53,159 nucleotides of DNA from Pseudaminobacter soli (ex Li et al. 2025) (lineage in GTDB: Bacteria; Pseudomonadota; Alphaproteobacteria; Rhizobiales; Rhizobiaceae). Both the position numbers and the translations under genes were made by a program. The stretch is taken from the NCBI RefSeq assembly GCF_003012705.1, contig NZ_PXYL01000024.1, forward strand, positions 1 through 53,159, in the 5' to 3' direction. A model generated the notes under the pieces. The model ran no database searches and was not told the DNA's origin. It saw only the letters and a program-made list of their open reading frames with translations. Below, piece by piece: positions 8,544 through 17,077 of this stretch (position 1 is its first letter; the number at the start of each line of letters is the position of its first letter).

Positions 8544-8558
8544 GCACTGCTTTGCACT
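8544..8558. promoter_or_regulatory. Candidate AraC-type operator (direct repeat)
   Basis: In the 126-base gap between the BKACE gene and the divergent regulator, GCACT occurs at 8544-8548 and again at 8554-8558. The two copies are one helical turn apart, which is the spacing AraC-family proteins use. It is a weak prediction based on two pentamers. Confidence 0.3.
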
Positions 8559-8574
8559 TTACGAACATGGATTG

Positions 8575-9552
8575 ATGAAAAGCGAAAAGCCCTCAGTCTT
8601 TCTTCCAGACCGTTCGCCGCTCAAGGTGACGATGCTGGTTTTCTCCGGCTGCTCCATCATGTGCGTGGCATCCGCCGTCGATCCGCTGCGTGCCGCGAAC
8701 CGCGTGTCGGGTGAGACGCTGTTCGACTGGAGGCTGGTTTCGGTGGACGGCGAGCCACCGGTCACCACTTCCGGCCTGCCGGTGGCGGTCAGCGGCAAGT
8801 TCGATCCGGCGGAAAAGACCGACATGCTGGGTATCATCGGCGGATTCGGCACCAAGACGCAGGGCAGCCCTGCCCTGCTGGCGGGCCTGCGCCGCGTGGC
8901 CCGCTCGGCGCGCGCGGTGGGCGGCATCGAGGCCGGCACCTGGCTTGTCGGCCGCGCCGGACTGCTGGAAGGCCGCACCGCCACCACGCACTGGGAGGAC
9001 ATGGAGGACTTTACGGCCGCCTTCCCGGGCGTCGACGTGCGGCCGGACCGCTACATCATCGATGGCCCGATCTTCACCTCGGGCGGCGCCTCGCCCACCT
9101 TCGACCTGATGCTGCACCTCATCCGCTCGCGCCTCGGCATGGCGGTGGCGCTCGATGTCGCCAGCGTCTTCATCTACGACCAGGCGCGCGCGGCGACCGA
9201 CGCACAGCCGCTGGTCTCGCTCGGCCGTCTCGATGGCTACGACCCGCGTCTCGCGCAGGCGATCCGCCTCATGGAAGCGCATATCGACCAGCCGTTGACG
9301 ATCTCGGCCATCGCCCGGCGCACCGGCGTGACCACCCGCGCGCTGGAAAAGATCTTTGGCAAGTCGATCGGCGAGCCCCCCGGTGCCTATTATCTGCGCC
9401 TGCGCCTCAGCGCGGCGCGGCGGCTGGTGGTGGACACCTCCGTGCCCATGGCAGACATCGCCGCGCGCACAGGCTTCTCAAGTGCTGCGGGCTTTTCGCG
9501 CGCGTTTGCCAAGACATTCGGCATGTCGCCGACGCAGCTGCGGCGGCGCTGA
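8575..9552 (+). CDS. cdhR: GlxA/CdhR-type AraC-family transcriptional regulator
   Basis: A 325-residue regulator. Residues about 15-195 form a DJ-1/PfpI (GATase1-like) domain with GGFGTKTQG and the GGIEAGTWLVGRAGLL segment, and about 225-322 two helix-turn-helix motifs of AraC type (LTISAIARRTGVTTRALEK; MADIAARTGFSSAAGFSRAF). This is the layout of CdhR and GbdR, activators of carnitine and betaine catabolism in Pseudomonas. It is divergent from the BKACE - HD - carnitine dehydrogenase operon, so it is the probable carnitine-responsive activator. The open frame extends far upstream through antisense of other genes; I chose the ATG at 8575. It ends at 9552 against the convergent HAD gene with no spacer. 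Confidence 0.85.
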   Translation: MKSEKPSVFLPDRSPLKVTMLVFSGCSIMCVASAVDPLRAANRVSGETLFDWRLVSVDGEPPVTTSGLPVAVSGKFDPAEKTDMLGIIGGFGTKTQGSPALLAGLRRVARSARAVGGIEAGTWLVGRAGLLEGRTATTHWEDMEDFTAAFPGVDVRPDRYIIDGPIFTSGGASPTFDLMLHLIRSRLGMAVALDVASVFIYDQARAATDAQPLVSLGRLDGYDPRLAQAIRLMEAHIDQPLTISAIARRTGVTTRALEKIFGKSIGEPPGAYYLRLRLSAARRLVVDTSVPMADIAARTGFSSAAGFSRAFAKTFGMSPTQLRRR

Positions 9553-10320
9553 TCACCTGTGCGCCAGAATCCAGTCGGTAGCCGCCGCGATGTCCTCGAC
9601 CACTTCAGTCGGGCGCGGCTCGAAGCGCGTCTCGTCGCCATCCCGGTATTTTCCCGTGCGCACCAGCAGCGCCGCGGAAAACCCGGCCCGCAAGGCGCCG
9701 GCAGTATCGCCCTCGGCGTCGTCGCCGACCATGACTGCCTCGCCGGGCGGACACTCCATGTTGGCAAGCGCGGAGAGAAAAAACTCAGGCGCCGGCTTGC
9801 CGAGCACGGTCGCCTTGCGTCCGCTGGCGAATTCGAGCGCCCGGACAAACGGTCCGGCATCGAGGCTGAGCTTGCCATCGGCATCCTTGAACACCCGATT
9901 GTCGGCCAGTGCCAGAAACGCGGCGCCGGCATTCAGCAGGCGGAAGGCCGCGTTGAGGCTCGAATAATCGAAGGCATCGGCCGCGTCGCCGACCACGACC
10001 GCAAGGCCCCTGCCCGACGGCAGATCGCGAAAATCGGGTTCAAGTGCCGGGTGGATCAGAAGATGCGCCGAGCAGTCATGCGCCTTCAGCCAGTCGCGCG
10101 CGGCATGCACAGGGGTAAAGAGTTCATCTGCGCCGACCTCGATGCCAAGCTTCTCCAGCCGTGCAAGAACATCTTGCCTGGTCGACCGCGTGGTGTTGCT
10201 GACGAAGCGCAGCGGCAGCCCGGCCTCGCGCAATCGCCGGACGGAGGCGGCCGCCTGCTTGATCGGGCTGTCGCCGTCATAGAGCACTCCGGATAGGTCC
10301 AGAAGCACGCCGCTGATCAT
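9553..10320 (-). CDS. HAD-IIA family phosphatase (LHPP-like)
   Basis: A 255-residue HAD-superfamily hydrolase. Motif I is LLDLSGVLYDG (Asp8), in which Ser replaces the usual second Asp, as in the LHPP / TIGR01458 subgroup. Motif II is RFVSNTTR near 38-45, the motif III lysine lies in VLGKPAPEFF, and motif IV is MVGDDAEGD. The cap between motifs II and III is of C2 type. The animal homologue dephosphorylates pyrophosphate and phospho-histidine or -lysine; the bacterial substrate is not known. It is convergent with the AraC regulator, with adjoining stop codons, and probably stands alone in transcription. Confidence 0.8.
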   Translation of the reverse strand: MISGVLLDLSGVLYDGDSPIKQAAASVRRLREAGLPLRFVSNTTRSTRQDVLARLEKLGIEVGADELFTPVHAARDWLKAHDCSAHLLIHPALEPDFRDLPSGRGLAVVVGDAADAFDYSSLNAAFRLLNAGAAFLALADNRVFKDADGKLSLDAGPFVRALEFASGRKATVLGKPAPEFFLSALANMECPPGEAVMVGDDAEGDTAGALRAGFSAALLVRTGKYRDGDETRFEPRPTEVVEDIAAATDWILAHR

Positions 10321-10456
10321 GAGGAAAGCATGGCGAAGCGCGGCGACTTCGTCAAATCAATGACGGTCGCGGATCATTACCTGGCAGGTAATTGGTTCGA
10401 CGCGCGGCTCGGCCCACAAAGGGATCGTCAACGACGAAACCCGATGGAGACACATC

Positions 10457-10816
10457 ATGACCGAGCTCGAAACGATTGCGAAGAACTACATCGCCGCCTG
10501 GAACGAAGCCGAACCGGCTCGCCGGCGCGAGCTGCTGGAAGCCGCCTTCGCCACCGACATCCGCTACCACGACCCCATCATGCAGGGCGACGGCCATGGC
10601 GGCATCGGCGCGCTGATCGACGGTGTGCACAAGCAGTTCCCCGGCTTCCGCTTCACCCTGAAGGGCAAGCCGGACGGTTTTGCCGACCACATCCGCTTTT
10701 CCTGGGGCCTCGGCCCTGACGGCAGCGAAGCGGTCATCGAAGGCACCGATTTCGGCGTCATCGAAGACGGACGCCTGAAGCGCGTCACCGGCTTCCTCGA
10801 CAAGGTGCCGGGATAA
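10457..10816 (+). CDS. SnoaL-like / NTF2-fold protein
   Basis: A 119-residue small protein with the cone-shaped SnoaL/NTF2 fold signature: an N-terminal helix pair (YIAAWNEAEPARRRELLEAAF), then DIRYHDP, a GxxGI helix and a beta-rich second half ending in FLDKVPG. Members include polyketide cyclases, isomerases and binding proteins. No catalytic assignment can be made. It is a single gene between the HAD phosphatase (divergent, 136-base gap) and xylulokinase (convergent, 3-base gap). Confidence 0.7.
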   Translation: MTELETIAKNYIAAWNEAEPARRRELLEAAFATDIRYHDPIMQGDGHGGIGALIDGVHKQFPGFRFTLKGKPDGFADHIRFSWGLGPDGSEAVIEGTDFGVIEDGRLKRVTGFLDKVPG

Positions 10817-10819
10817 AGC

Positions 10820-12271
10820 TCACATCGTGCTTTTGACTGCCGGATAGAGGGCGCGATAGCGCTCGTAAGCTTTAGCATAAGCACCGGCCAGCGCCGCGTC
10901 GGGTTCGATGGTTTCGGCCGTCGCCGGCGCGGTGCAGGCGGCAAACGGGTCGGCGCCTTCCACCGCGATCAGGCCGAGACGCGCGGCACCGAAGGCCGCG
11001 CCGAAATCGCCGTCTGCCGGCAGATCGACGGGCAGCCCAAGCGCGGTGGCAATCGCCTTCAGCCAGTAGCGGGAGCGGGAACCGCCGCCGATTGCCGTCA
11101 CCCGCGTCAGCGTCGTGCCGGCCGAGGCCAATGCCTCGAGGCTGTCTCGGAAGGCGAAGGCCACGCCTTCCAGCACGGCTTGCGCAAGGGCTGCGCGGTC
11201 GGACTCGCGGTCGAGCCCACTGAACACGCCGCGGATGGCAGCATCGTTGTGCGGCGTGCGCTCGCCCGAAATGTAAGGCAGGAAGGTGACGCCCGAAGGC
11301 GCCCGCAAGGCATCGCCAAGCTCGCCGGTCAACTCGCCCGCGCTCCGGCCGGTAATGCCGGCCAGCCAGTTCAGCGAGTCCGTCGCGGCGAGGATCACGC
11401 CCATCTGGTGCCAGGCATTCGGCAGCGCATGGCAGAACGTGTGCACCGCACTTTCCGGATTGGGTAGATAGGCGCCGTTGGCGGCAAACAACACGCCCGA
11501 CGTGCCGAGCGAGGCAAAGGCTTCGCCGGGCTTGACCGTGCCCATGCCGCAGGCGGAAGCCGCATTGTCGCCCGCGCCACCGGCAATCACCACGCCAGCG
11601 CCCATGCCCCATCTCGCAGCCAGTTCGGCGCGCAGAATGCCCGCCTGCTCGGAGCCCTCGACCAGGCGCGGCATCTGCCGTTCGTCGAGATCCGTCGCAG
11701 CCAGAAGTTCCGGCGACCAGCGCCGCCCGGCGACATCGAGCCAGGACGTGCCGGCCGAGTCCGACATTTCGGAAATGTGCTCGCCCGCCAGCCAAAGCCG
11801 CAGATAATCCTTGGGCAGCAGCACCTTGGCGACGCGCGCAAAGACGCCCGGCTCGTTGTTCTTCACCCACATCAGCTTTGGCGCGGTGAAGCCGGGAAAC
11901 ACGATGTTGCCGGTGATCTTGCGAAAGCGCGGATCGGCGTCGAGCCGGGCGGCTTCGGCATGGCTGCGCGTATCGTTCCACAGAATGCAGGGACGCAGCA
12001 CCTTGTCTTCGGCATCGAGCAGCGTCGCGCCATGCATCTGGCCGGACAGGCCGATGCCCTTTACCGCCGCCAGTTCCTTGGGGTGGCTGGCCCTGAGCGC
12101 GCCGACCGCTTCCTCGGTGGCACGGATCCAGTCGGCCGGCGCCTGCTCGGACCAGCCCAGATGCGGGCGCGACACATCAAGCGAACTGTTGGCCGAGGCG
12201 ATGATGCGCTGGCCGCCATCCATCAGAAGCGCCTTCACGCCGGACGTGCCGAGATCGATTCCCAGATACAT
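10820..12271 (-). CDS. xylB: Xylulokinase
   Basis: A 483-residue FGGY-family sugar kinase of normal length. The N-terminal phosphate-binding loop YLGIDLGTSGVKALL, the catalytic region around GLSGQMHGA, LWNDTR and the SGERTPHND segment are those of XylB. It phosphorylates D-xylulose to xylulose 5-phosphate for the pentose phosphate pathway. A strong GGGAGG ribosome-binding site lies 8 bases before the ATG. No xylose isomerase or sugar ABC transporter gene is adjacent in this window, so it may serve a pentitol or xylose regulon spread elsewhere, or another ketopentose. Confidence 0.85.
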   Translation of the reverse strand: MYLGIDLGTSGVKALLMDGGQRIIASANSSLDVSRPHLGWSEQAPADWIRATEEAVGALRASHPKELAAVKGIGLSGQMHGATLLDAEDKVLRPCILWNDTRSHAEAARLDADPRFRKITGNIVFPGFTAPKLMWVKNNEPGVFARVAKVLLPKDYLRLWLAGEHISEMSDSAGTSWLDVAGRRWSPELLAATDLDERQMPRLVEGSEQAGILRAELAARWGMGAGVVIAGGAGDNAASACGMGTVKPGEAFASLGTSGVLFAANGAYLPNPESAVHTFCHALPNAWHQMGVILAATDSLNWLAGITGRSAGELTGELGDALRAPSGVTFLPYISGERTPHNDAAIRGVFSGLDRESDRAALAQAVLEGVAFAFRDSLEALASAGTTLTRVTAIGGGSRSRYWLKAIATALGLPVDLPADGDFGAAFGAARLGLIAVEGADPFAACTAPATAETIEPDAALAGAYAKAYERYRALYPAVKSTM

Positions 12272-12419
12272 GTTCGTCCCTCCCGAACGCGCGGCAAACT
12301 GCCAGGCAAAATTCTCCCGCTCACCGCTTCATAACAAATACGGCCGCGCAGGGAACGTATTTTTTCGAGACCCGTAAAAAAGAGAGGACGCCGGCGTGGC
12401 GAACCGCGCCGGGCCAGGA

Positions 12420-13043
12420 TTAGTTGCCGGAACGAACCGCCACGGTGGCGATGCCAGCACCCACCAGCAGCGTGCCGCCGGCCTTGTTGAACAGGCCGAT
12501 GGCGCGCGGATTGCGCACCAGTTCGCGCGCCCGCGATGCCACCAGCGCGTAGCCAAAGGCATTGATGAAGGCGAGCGTGAGGAAGGTCGCCTCGAAGATC
12601 GTCATCTGCGTCCAGAAATCAGCATGGCGGTCGATGAACTGCGGCAGGAAGGCAACGAAGAAGGTGATGCTCTTGGGGTTGAGCGCGGTGACCAGCCAGG
12701 CATGCGCCATCATCTTGGCAGCCGAAGACGCCGTCTTGCGCGGCTCGGCCCGAAGCGTTCCTCCGGCGCGGAAGAGTTTTATGCCGAGATAGATCAGGTA
12801 GGCCGCGCCGATCCATTTGAGAATGGTGAAGACGGTGGCCGAAGCCATCAGCAGCGCGCCGATGCCGAGCATCGACAGCGTCATGGCCGTGAAGTCGCCG
12901 AGTGCTACGCCGACCGCCATCGGCAGTGCCGTGCGCCAGCCCTGCCCGAGCGCATAGGAAACCACCAACAGGATGGTGGGACCGGGGATGATCAGCAGAA
13001 CGGCCGAAGCGGCTGCGAAAGCTGCCCAGGTTTCAAGCGGCAT
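12420..13043 (-). CDS. LysE-family amino-acid / metabolite exporter
   Basis: A 207-residue inner-membrane protein with about six hydrophobic helices. The N-terminal signature with IPGPT at residues 19-23, followed by GQGWRTALP and GVALGDF, marks the RhtB/LysE family, and the ALNPKS motif lies near the middle. Such proteins export amino acids or related metabolites by proton antiport. Substrate cannot be read from sequence. It stands alone, leftward, with 148 bases to xylB. Confidence 0.8.
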   Translation of the reverse strand: MPLETWAAFAAASAVLLIIPGPTILLVVSYALGQGWRTALPMAVGVALGDFTAMTLSMLGIGALLMASATVFTILKWIGAAYLIYLGIKLFRAGGTLRAEPRKTASSAAKMMAHAWLVTALNPKSITFFVAFLPQFIDRHADFWTQMTIFEATFLTLAFINAFGYALVASRARELVRNPRAIGLFNKAGGTLLVGAGIATVAVRSGN

Positions 13044-13143
13044 GGATATCTCCTTTGCTCAAAGGAAAGGATAAATCCCTGCCAGCGCGGCGAAGTAAAG
13101 GGCAAATTTTCGACCCGCTCCATGGCGTGTTTCGCGCGGCTGT

Positions 13144-13269
13144 TCATGGCAGAACCCTCGCGATTGCCGAAACAACGACCGAGAGATCAATATTCGCGCA
13201 AAGCACAATCGCCGCGGCAATGAAAGCCGCAGAAAACAGCATCAGATCCGTCTTGAACGTGTTGCCCAT
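13144..13269 (-). CDS. Possible 41-residue small membrane protein
   Basis: A short reading frame starting MGNTFKTDLMLF, with a hydrophobic stretch of about 20 residues (FSAAFIAAAIVLCA) and a second hydrophobic C-terminal half. GGAGAGGG lies 4 bases before the ATG. Short hydrophobic genes like this are common in Rhizobiales intergenic regions. It occupies the 464-base gap between lysE (13043) and the L,D-transpeptidase gene (13508), which otherwise shows nothing recognisable. Function is unknown; coding status rests on the ribosome-binding site and hydrophobic pattern only. Confidence 0.45.
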   Translation of the reverse strand: MGNTFKTDLMLFSAAFIAAAIVLCANIDLSVVVSAIARVLP

Positions 13270-13507
13270 GATTCCCTCTCCAGCGGCGCAGACGGAGGTA
13301 GAAAGCGGGCTGGCCCAGATTGTGACGCAAGCGAGGAGTTGTTGTGGCTGCACAGGCGCCGACACACAATTTCGCCACAGCCGAGCAGGTCGCGAAAGCA
13401 TAAGCCATTGCGGCGCAAAGGTTTCCGCAAGTTCATTCTTTATCAACCATGAATCCTGAAAATGCGAACGGCTTTGATCGCAGGGTTTCGCGATTGCCAG
13501 AGCGTTC

Positions 13508-14278
13508 GTGTTCAATCGTGGAAGCGTGTCCGTGCAGCAAAAACCCGCCTCGACCAATCCCTTCGACACCCAGTCCGACCAACCCGTGATGATCTCGCGC
13601 CGCGCCGCCCTGATCGGCCTCGGCTCGGCCCTGCTCGGCACGGCCGGCTGTTCGCAGACGATGGACCTCGCGTCCGTCCAGGTGGACGACTTCACCACCG
13701 GCTCCATCCGGCCGCGCATCAGCGTCGACAAGCAGGTGACGAGCCCGGACCTGATGTATGCGTCATTCACCGACAGCGGCTTCACGCTGCCTCCGGTGCC
13801 GTTTGCCAAGATCAATCCCAAATTCCAGCGCCAGATCGTGGTCGACCCGACCGGCGAGCGGCCGGGCACCATCGTCGTCCACCTGCAGGAGCGGTTCCTC
13901 TATCTGGTGCAGCCGGGCGGCGATGCGATCCGCTATGGCGTCGGCATCGGCAAGGAAGGCTTCGTCTGGTCCGGCCGCGCCAATATCCAGTACAAGAAGG
14001 AATGGCCGACCTGGACCCCGCCGGCCGAGATGATCGGCCGCAAGCCCGAGCTGGAAAAATACCGCGGCGGCCAGCCCGGCGGCCTCACCAATCCGCTCGG
14101 CGCCCGCGCGCTCTACATCTTCAAGGATGGCCGCGACACGCTGTTCCGCGTGCATGGCTCGCCCGAATGGTGGTCGATCGGCACAGCCGTCTCGTCCGGC
14201 TGCGTGCGCATGATCAATCAGGACGTGATCGATCTCTACAGCCGCGTCCCCCCCGGCACGCCCATCGTCGTGATGTAA
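13508..14278 (+). CDS. L,D-transpeptidase (YkuD domain), Tat-lipoprotein-like
   Basis: A 256-residue (from this GTG) ErfK/YbiS-type enzyme that cross-links peptidoglycan or attaches proteins to it. The YkuD catalytic motif is HGSPEWWSIGTAVSSGCVRM, with His216 and Cys232. An N-terminal twin-arginine segment SRRAALIG, then a hydrophobic stretch ending in GTAGC, suggests Tat export and perhaps lipidation. The start is uncertain: GTG 13508, GTG 13532 (GGAAG 7 bases upstream) and ATG 13589 (directly before the twin arginines) all fit. It ends before a strong bidirectional terminator shared with gabT. Confidence 0.85.
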   Translation: MFNRGSVSVQQKPASTNPFDTQSDQPVMISRRAALIGLGSALLGTAGCSQTMDLASVQVDDFTTGSIRPRISVDKQVTSPDLMYASFTDSGFTLPPVPFAKINPKFQRQIVVDPTGERPGTIVVHLQERFLYLVQPGGDAIRYGVGIGKEGFVWSGRANIQYKKEWPTWTPPAEMIGRKPELEKYRGGQPGGLTNPLGARALYIFKDGRDTLFRVHGSPEWWSIGTAVSSGCVRMINQDVIDLYSRVPPGTPIVVM

Positions 14279-14311
14279 ACCCGGCGCCACCCACAGCCTG
14301 ATTTCCAAATG

Positions 14312-14346
14312 AAAAACGCCCGGTCGAAACTCGACCGGGCGTTTTT
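14312..14346. terminator. Bidirectional Rho-independent terminator
   Basis: A 16-bp perfect inverted repeat (14312-14327 with 14331-14346, 3-base loop) has a GC core flanked by A5 on the left and T5 on the right. It therefore works for the rightward transpeptidase gene and for the leftward gabT. Confidence 0.9.
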
Positions 14347-14369
14347 GTCTTAAGCTATCCGCGAAGCTG

Positions 14370-15656
14370 TTACCGGTTGGCGGCGACCAGTGCGCGCTCC
14401 AGCTTGGCCATGCCCTCGTCCAGCAGCGCGTCCGAGATCGTCAGCGGCATCAGCAGACGGATGGTGTTGGCGTGCACGCCGCAGGAGAGCAGCACCAGGC
14501 CTTCGGCAAGAGCGGCCTGCGTGACGCGCTTGGTGGCGTCCGCATCCGGCTCCTGGCTGACGCGATCCTTGACGATGTCGAAGGCGATCATGGCACCCGG
14601 ACCGCGGATTGCGGCCATCGGCACGATGTCGTTGCGCTGGGCAAAGCGGGTCAGCTCGCCCTTCATGCGGTCGCCGAGCGCGTTGGCGCGGTCGATCAGC
14701 TTCTCTTCCTTGATCACGTCGAGCACGGCAAGTGCTGCGGCGCAGGCCAGCGGGCTACCGGCATAGGTGCCGCCCAGGCCGCCCGGCTCCGGCGCGTCCA
14801 TGATCTCGGCGCGGCCGACGACGCCCGAGAGCGGGAAGCCGCCAGCGAGCGACTTGGCGATGGTGATCAGGTCCGGCTCGACGCCGCTGTTCTCGATGCC
14901 GAACATCTTGCCGGTACGGGCGAAGCCGGTCTGCACTTCGTCGGCGATCAGCAGGATGCCGTGCTCGTCGCAGATCTTGCGCAGCGCCTCGAGCAGATCG
15001 GTCGGGGCCGGGTGGAAGCCGCCCTCGCCCTGCACGGGCTCGATGATGATGGCGGCGACGTTCGCCGGGTCGACGTCGGCGCGGAACAGATATTCGAGCG
15101 CCTTCAGCGAGTCGGCCACGGTCACGCCGTGCTGCGCCACCGGGAACGGGATGTGCCAGACGCCGGCCGGCATCGGGCCGAACTTCTTCTTGTAGGGCGC
15201 GACCTTGCCGGTCAGCGCGCTGGTCATCAGCGTGCGGCCGTGGAAAGCGCCGGTGAAGGCGATCACATTGGTGCGGCCGGTGTGGGCGCGGGCGATCTTG
15301 ACGGCGTTCTCGACAGCCTCGGCGCCGGTGGAGAACAGGATCGACTTGGCCGGGCCCTTGAACGGCGCTATTTCGTTGAGCCGCTCGCAGAGCGCGATGT
15401 AGGGCTCGTAAGGCACGATCTGGAAGGCGGTGTGGGTATAGGCGTCGAGTTGGTCGCGCACCGCGGCGATCACCTTCGGATGGCGATGGCCGGTGTTGAG
15501 CACGGCAATGCCGCCACCGAAGTCGATGTACCGGTTGCCCTCGGCATCCCACAGTTCGGACCCTTCCGCGCGCTGGGCGAAAACGGCATTGGCGGTGGCG
15601 ACGCCGCGCGGAACGGCCGCTACGCGGCGCGCCTGGAGGGAAGCATTGGTCGTCAT
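14370..15656 (-). CDS. gabT: 4-aminobutyrate aminotransferase
   Basis: A 428-residue class III PLP aminotransferase. It has the STGAEAVENAVK cofactor-phosphate loop at 109-120, IIEPVQGEGGF near 204-214, LIADEVQTGFARTG at 236-249 and the Schiff-base lysine Lys268 in TIAKSLAGG, the same number as in E. coli GabT. It converts GABA and 2-oxoglutarate to succinate semialdehyde and glutamate. The start at 15656 has GAGGA 6 bases upstream; the open frame runs on further but without support. No gabD is adjacent. 5-aminovalerate is a possible second substrate. Confidence 0.88.
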   Translation of the reverse strand: MTTNASLQARRVAAVPRGVATANAVFAQRAEGSELWDAEGNRYIDFGGGIAVLNTGHRHPKVIAAVRDQLDAYTHTAFQIVPYEPYIALCERLNEIAPFKGPAKSILFSTGAEAVENAVKIARAHTGRTNVIAFTGAFHGRTLMTSALTGKVAPYKKKFGPMPAGVWHIPFPVAQHGVTVADSLKALEYLFRADVDPANVAAIIIEPVQGEGGFHPAPTDLLEALRKICDEHGILLIADEVQTGFARTGKMFGIENSGVEPDLITIAKSLAGGFPLSGVVGRAEIMDAPEPGGLGGTYAGSPLACAAALAVLDVIKEEKLIDRANALGDRMKGELTRFAQRNDIVPMAAIRGPGAMIAFDIVKDRVSQEPDADATKRVTQAALAEGLVLLSCGVHANTIRLLMPLTISDALLDEGMAKLERALVAANR

Positions 15657-15857
15657 GTCTATCCTCATTCGAGAAATCGTGATGCAGTCATGTACCCGAG
15701 AAAGCCCCGTCACGGCAACGTTGGGCCACATGGCCAGAGCGAAAGATCGACTGGCTCAGCGCAATTGGCACAGCAGCCGAGATTTGACGGTGGATCGTAT
15801 TGCGCGTGGCCCGCAGGCGGGTGAAAATGTCGGGAACATAAGGCGAGGAGTTCTTTT

Positions 15858-17024
15858 ATGGCCACGACATTCGTGATTGCCCAGGGCGGCGGCCCGACCG
15901 CGGTGATCAACCAGACCATGGTAGGCGCCGTCCTGGATGCCCGCAAGCGCCATCCCGGCGCCCACATTCTGGGCGCGCGCCACGGCGTGCGCGGCATTCG
16001 CGACGGCGACTATGTCGATCTGTCCGCCGTCCCCGAGGAGCAGCTGCTGCGCATCGCAGGAACGCCAAGTGCTGCGTTGGGCAGCACGCGTGACAAGCCC
16101 GATGCCGCCTATTGCGACCTCGTGCTGGCCGGGTTGAAGAAGCAGGGCGCCGACGCCTTCATCTATATTGGCGGCAACGACACGGCCGGCACGCAGGAAA
16201 TCCTGGCCGAAGCAGCCGGCGGATCGATGGCCTTCGTCCATGCGCCGAAGACGATCGACAATGATCTGGTCGAGAACGACCACACGCCGGGCTTCATCTC
16301 CGCCGCCGAGTTCGTCGCAGGCGCCTTCCTCTCCGTCGACCTCGACTTCCGCGCCCTGCCCGGCATCTATGTCGGCATCGTCATGGGCCGCCATGCCGGC
16401 TTCCTGACGGCAGCGGCGGCGGCCTGGCGCTTCGACGAGGACAGCGGCCCGCACCTCATCTACGTGCCGGAGCGCGCCTTCTCGGTTCCGCGTTTCATCG
16501 ACGACGTCCGCGCCACGCTCGACAAGCACAAGCGCTGCATCGTCGCCGTGTCCGAAGGCGTTGCCACCGAGGACGGACGGCCGCTGGTGGAAAGCCTGGT
16601 GCCGCCGGACCGGCTGGAGCGCGACGCGCATGGCAATCTAAAGCTCTCCGGCGGCGATCTCGGCCTTGCCTTCGAGCAGGCCCTGCGCGACGGCCTCCCG
16701 GGCAAACGCGCACGCGTCGACACGCTGGGCTACATGCCGCGCGGCAATATCGCGACCATCAGCCCTGTGGACGCTGCCGAAGCGTTTGAGGCGGGCGCAT
16801 TTGCGGTGGAGCTTGCCGGAAAGGGCGGCGGCTCGGTGGCACTGCAGTTCGACGGGAAAAAGGCGGTGATGCGGGGCGTGCCGCTCGCCAGCGTGGCAGG
16901 CAAGACCCGCCACATGCCGGACGACTTCCTGCTGCCGGACGGCAACAACCTCTCAGATGCCGGCATGGCCTATCTGAAGCGGCTGGCGCCGGCGAAATAC
17001 GAGGTCGGCAAGCCCTTCGTCTGA
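15858..17024 (+). CDS. pfp: 6-phosphofructokinase, pyrophosphate-dependent type
   Basis: A 388-residue phosphofructokinase. It opens with GGGPTAVINQT, and the nucleotide/PPi loop is GGNDT at 105-109. In ATP enzymes the second variable residue is Gly (GGDGS); Asp108 here and Lys131 in PKTIDND (catalytic Asp134) are the marks of PPi users. The reaction is reversible phosphorylation of fructose 6-phosphate by PPi. The ribosome-binding GGAG lies 8-9 bases upstream of the ATG. It is divergent from gabT across 201 bases and convergent with the copper operon. Donor preference is inferred from motifs only. Confidence 0.87.
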   Translation: MATTFVIAQGGGPTAVINQTMVGAVLDARKRHPGAHILGARHGVRGIRDGDYVDLSAVPEEQLLRIAGTPSAALGSTRDKPDAAYCDLVLAGLKKQGADAFIYIGGNDTAGTQEILAEAAGGSMAFVHAPKTIDNDLVENDHTPGFISAAEFVAGAFLSVDLDFRALPGIYVGIVMGRHAGFLTAAAAAWRFDEDSGPHLIYVPERAFSVPRFIDDVRATLDKHKRCIVAVSEGVATEDGRPLVESLVPPDRLERDAHGNLKLSGGDLGLAFEQALRDGLPGKRARVDTLGYMPRGNIATISPVDAAEAFEAGAFAVELAGKGGGSVALQFDGKKAVMRGVPLASVAGKTRHMPDDFLLPDGNNLSDAGMAYLKRLAPAKYEVGKPFV

Positions 17025-17036
17025 CCGGGCATATGA

Positions 17037-17066
17037 GCGCGAGCGGCGGATCGCCACCGCTCGCGC
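17037..17066. terminator. Hairpin between convergent genes
   Basis: A 10-bp GC stem (17037-17046 with 17057-17066) lies between the stop codons of pfp and the DUF305 gene. There is no T-run on either side, so termination is a guess from position. Confidence 0.4.
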
Positions 17067-17077
17067 GAATTCGAAAA

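Noticed and set aside
6883-8574. N-terminal extension of the AraC regulator by more than 560 codons
   Set aside because: The frame is open but antisense to the HD and BKACE genes; the family domain begins just after the ATG at 8575.
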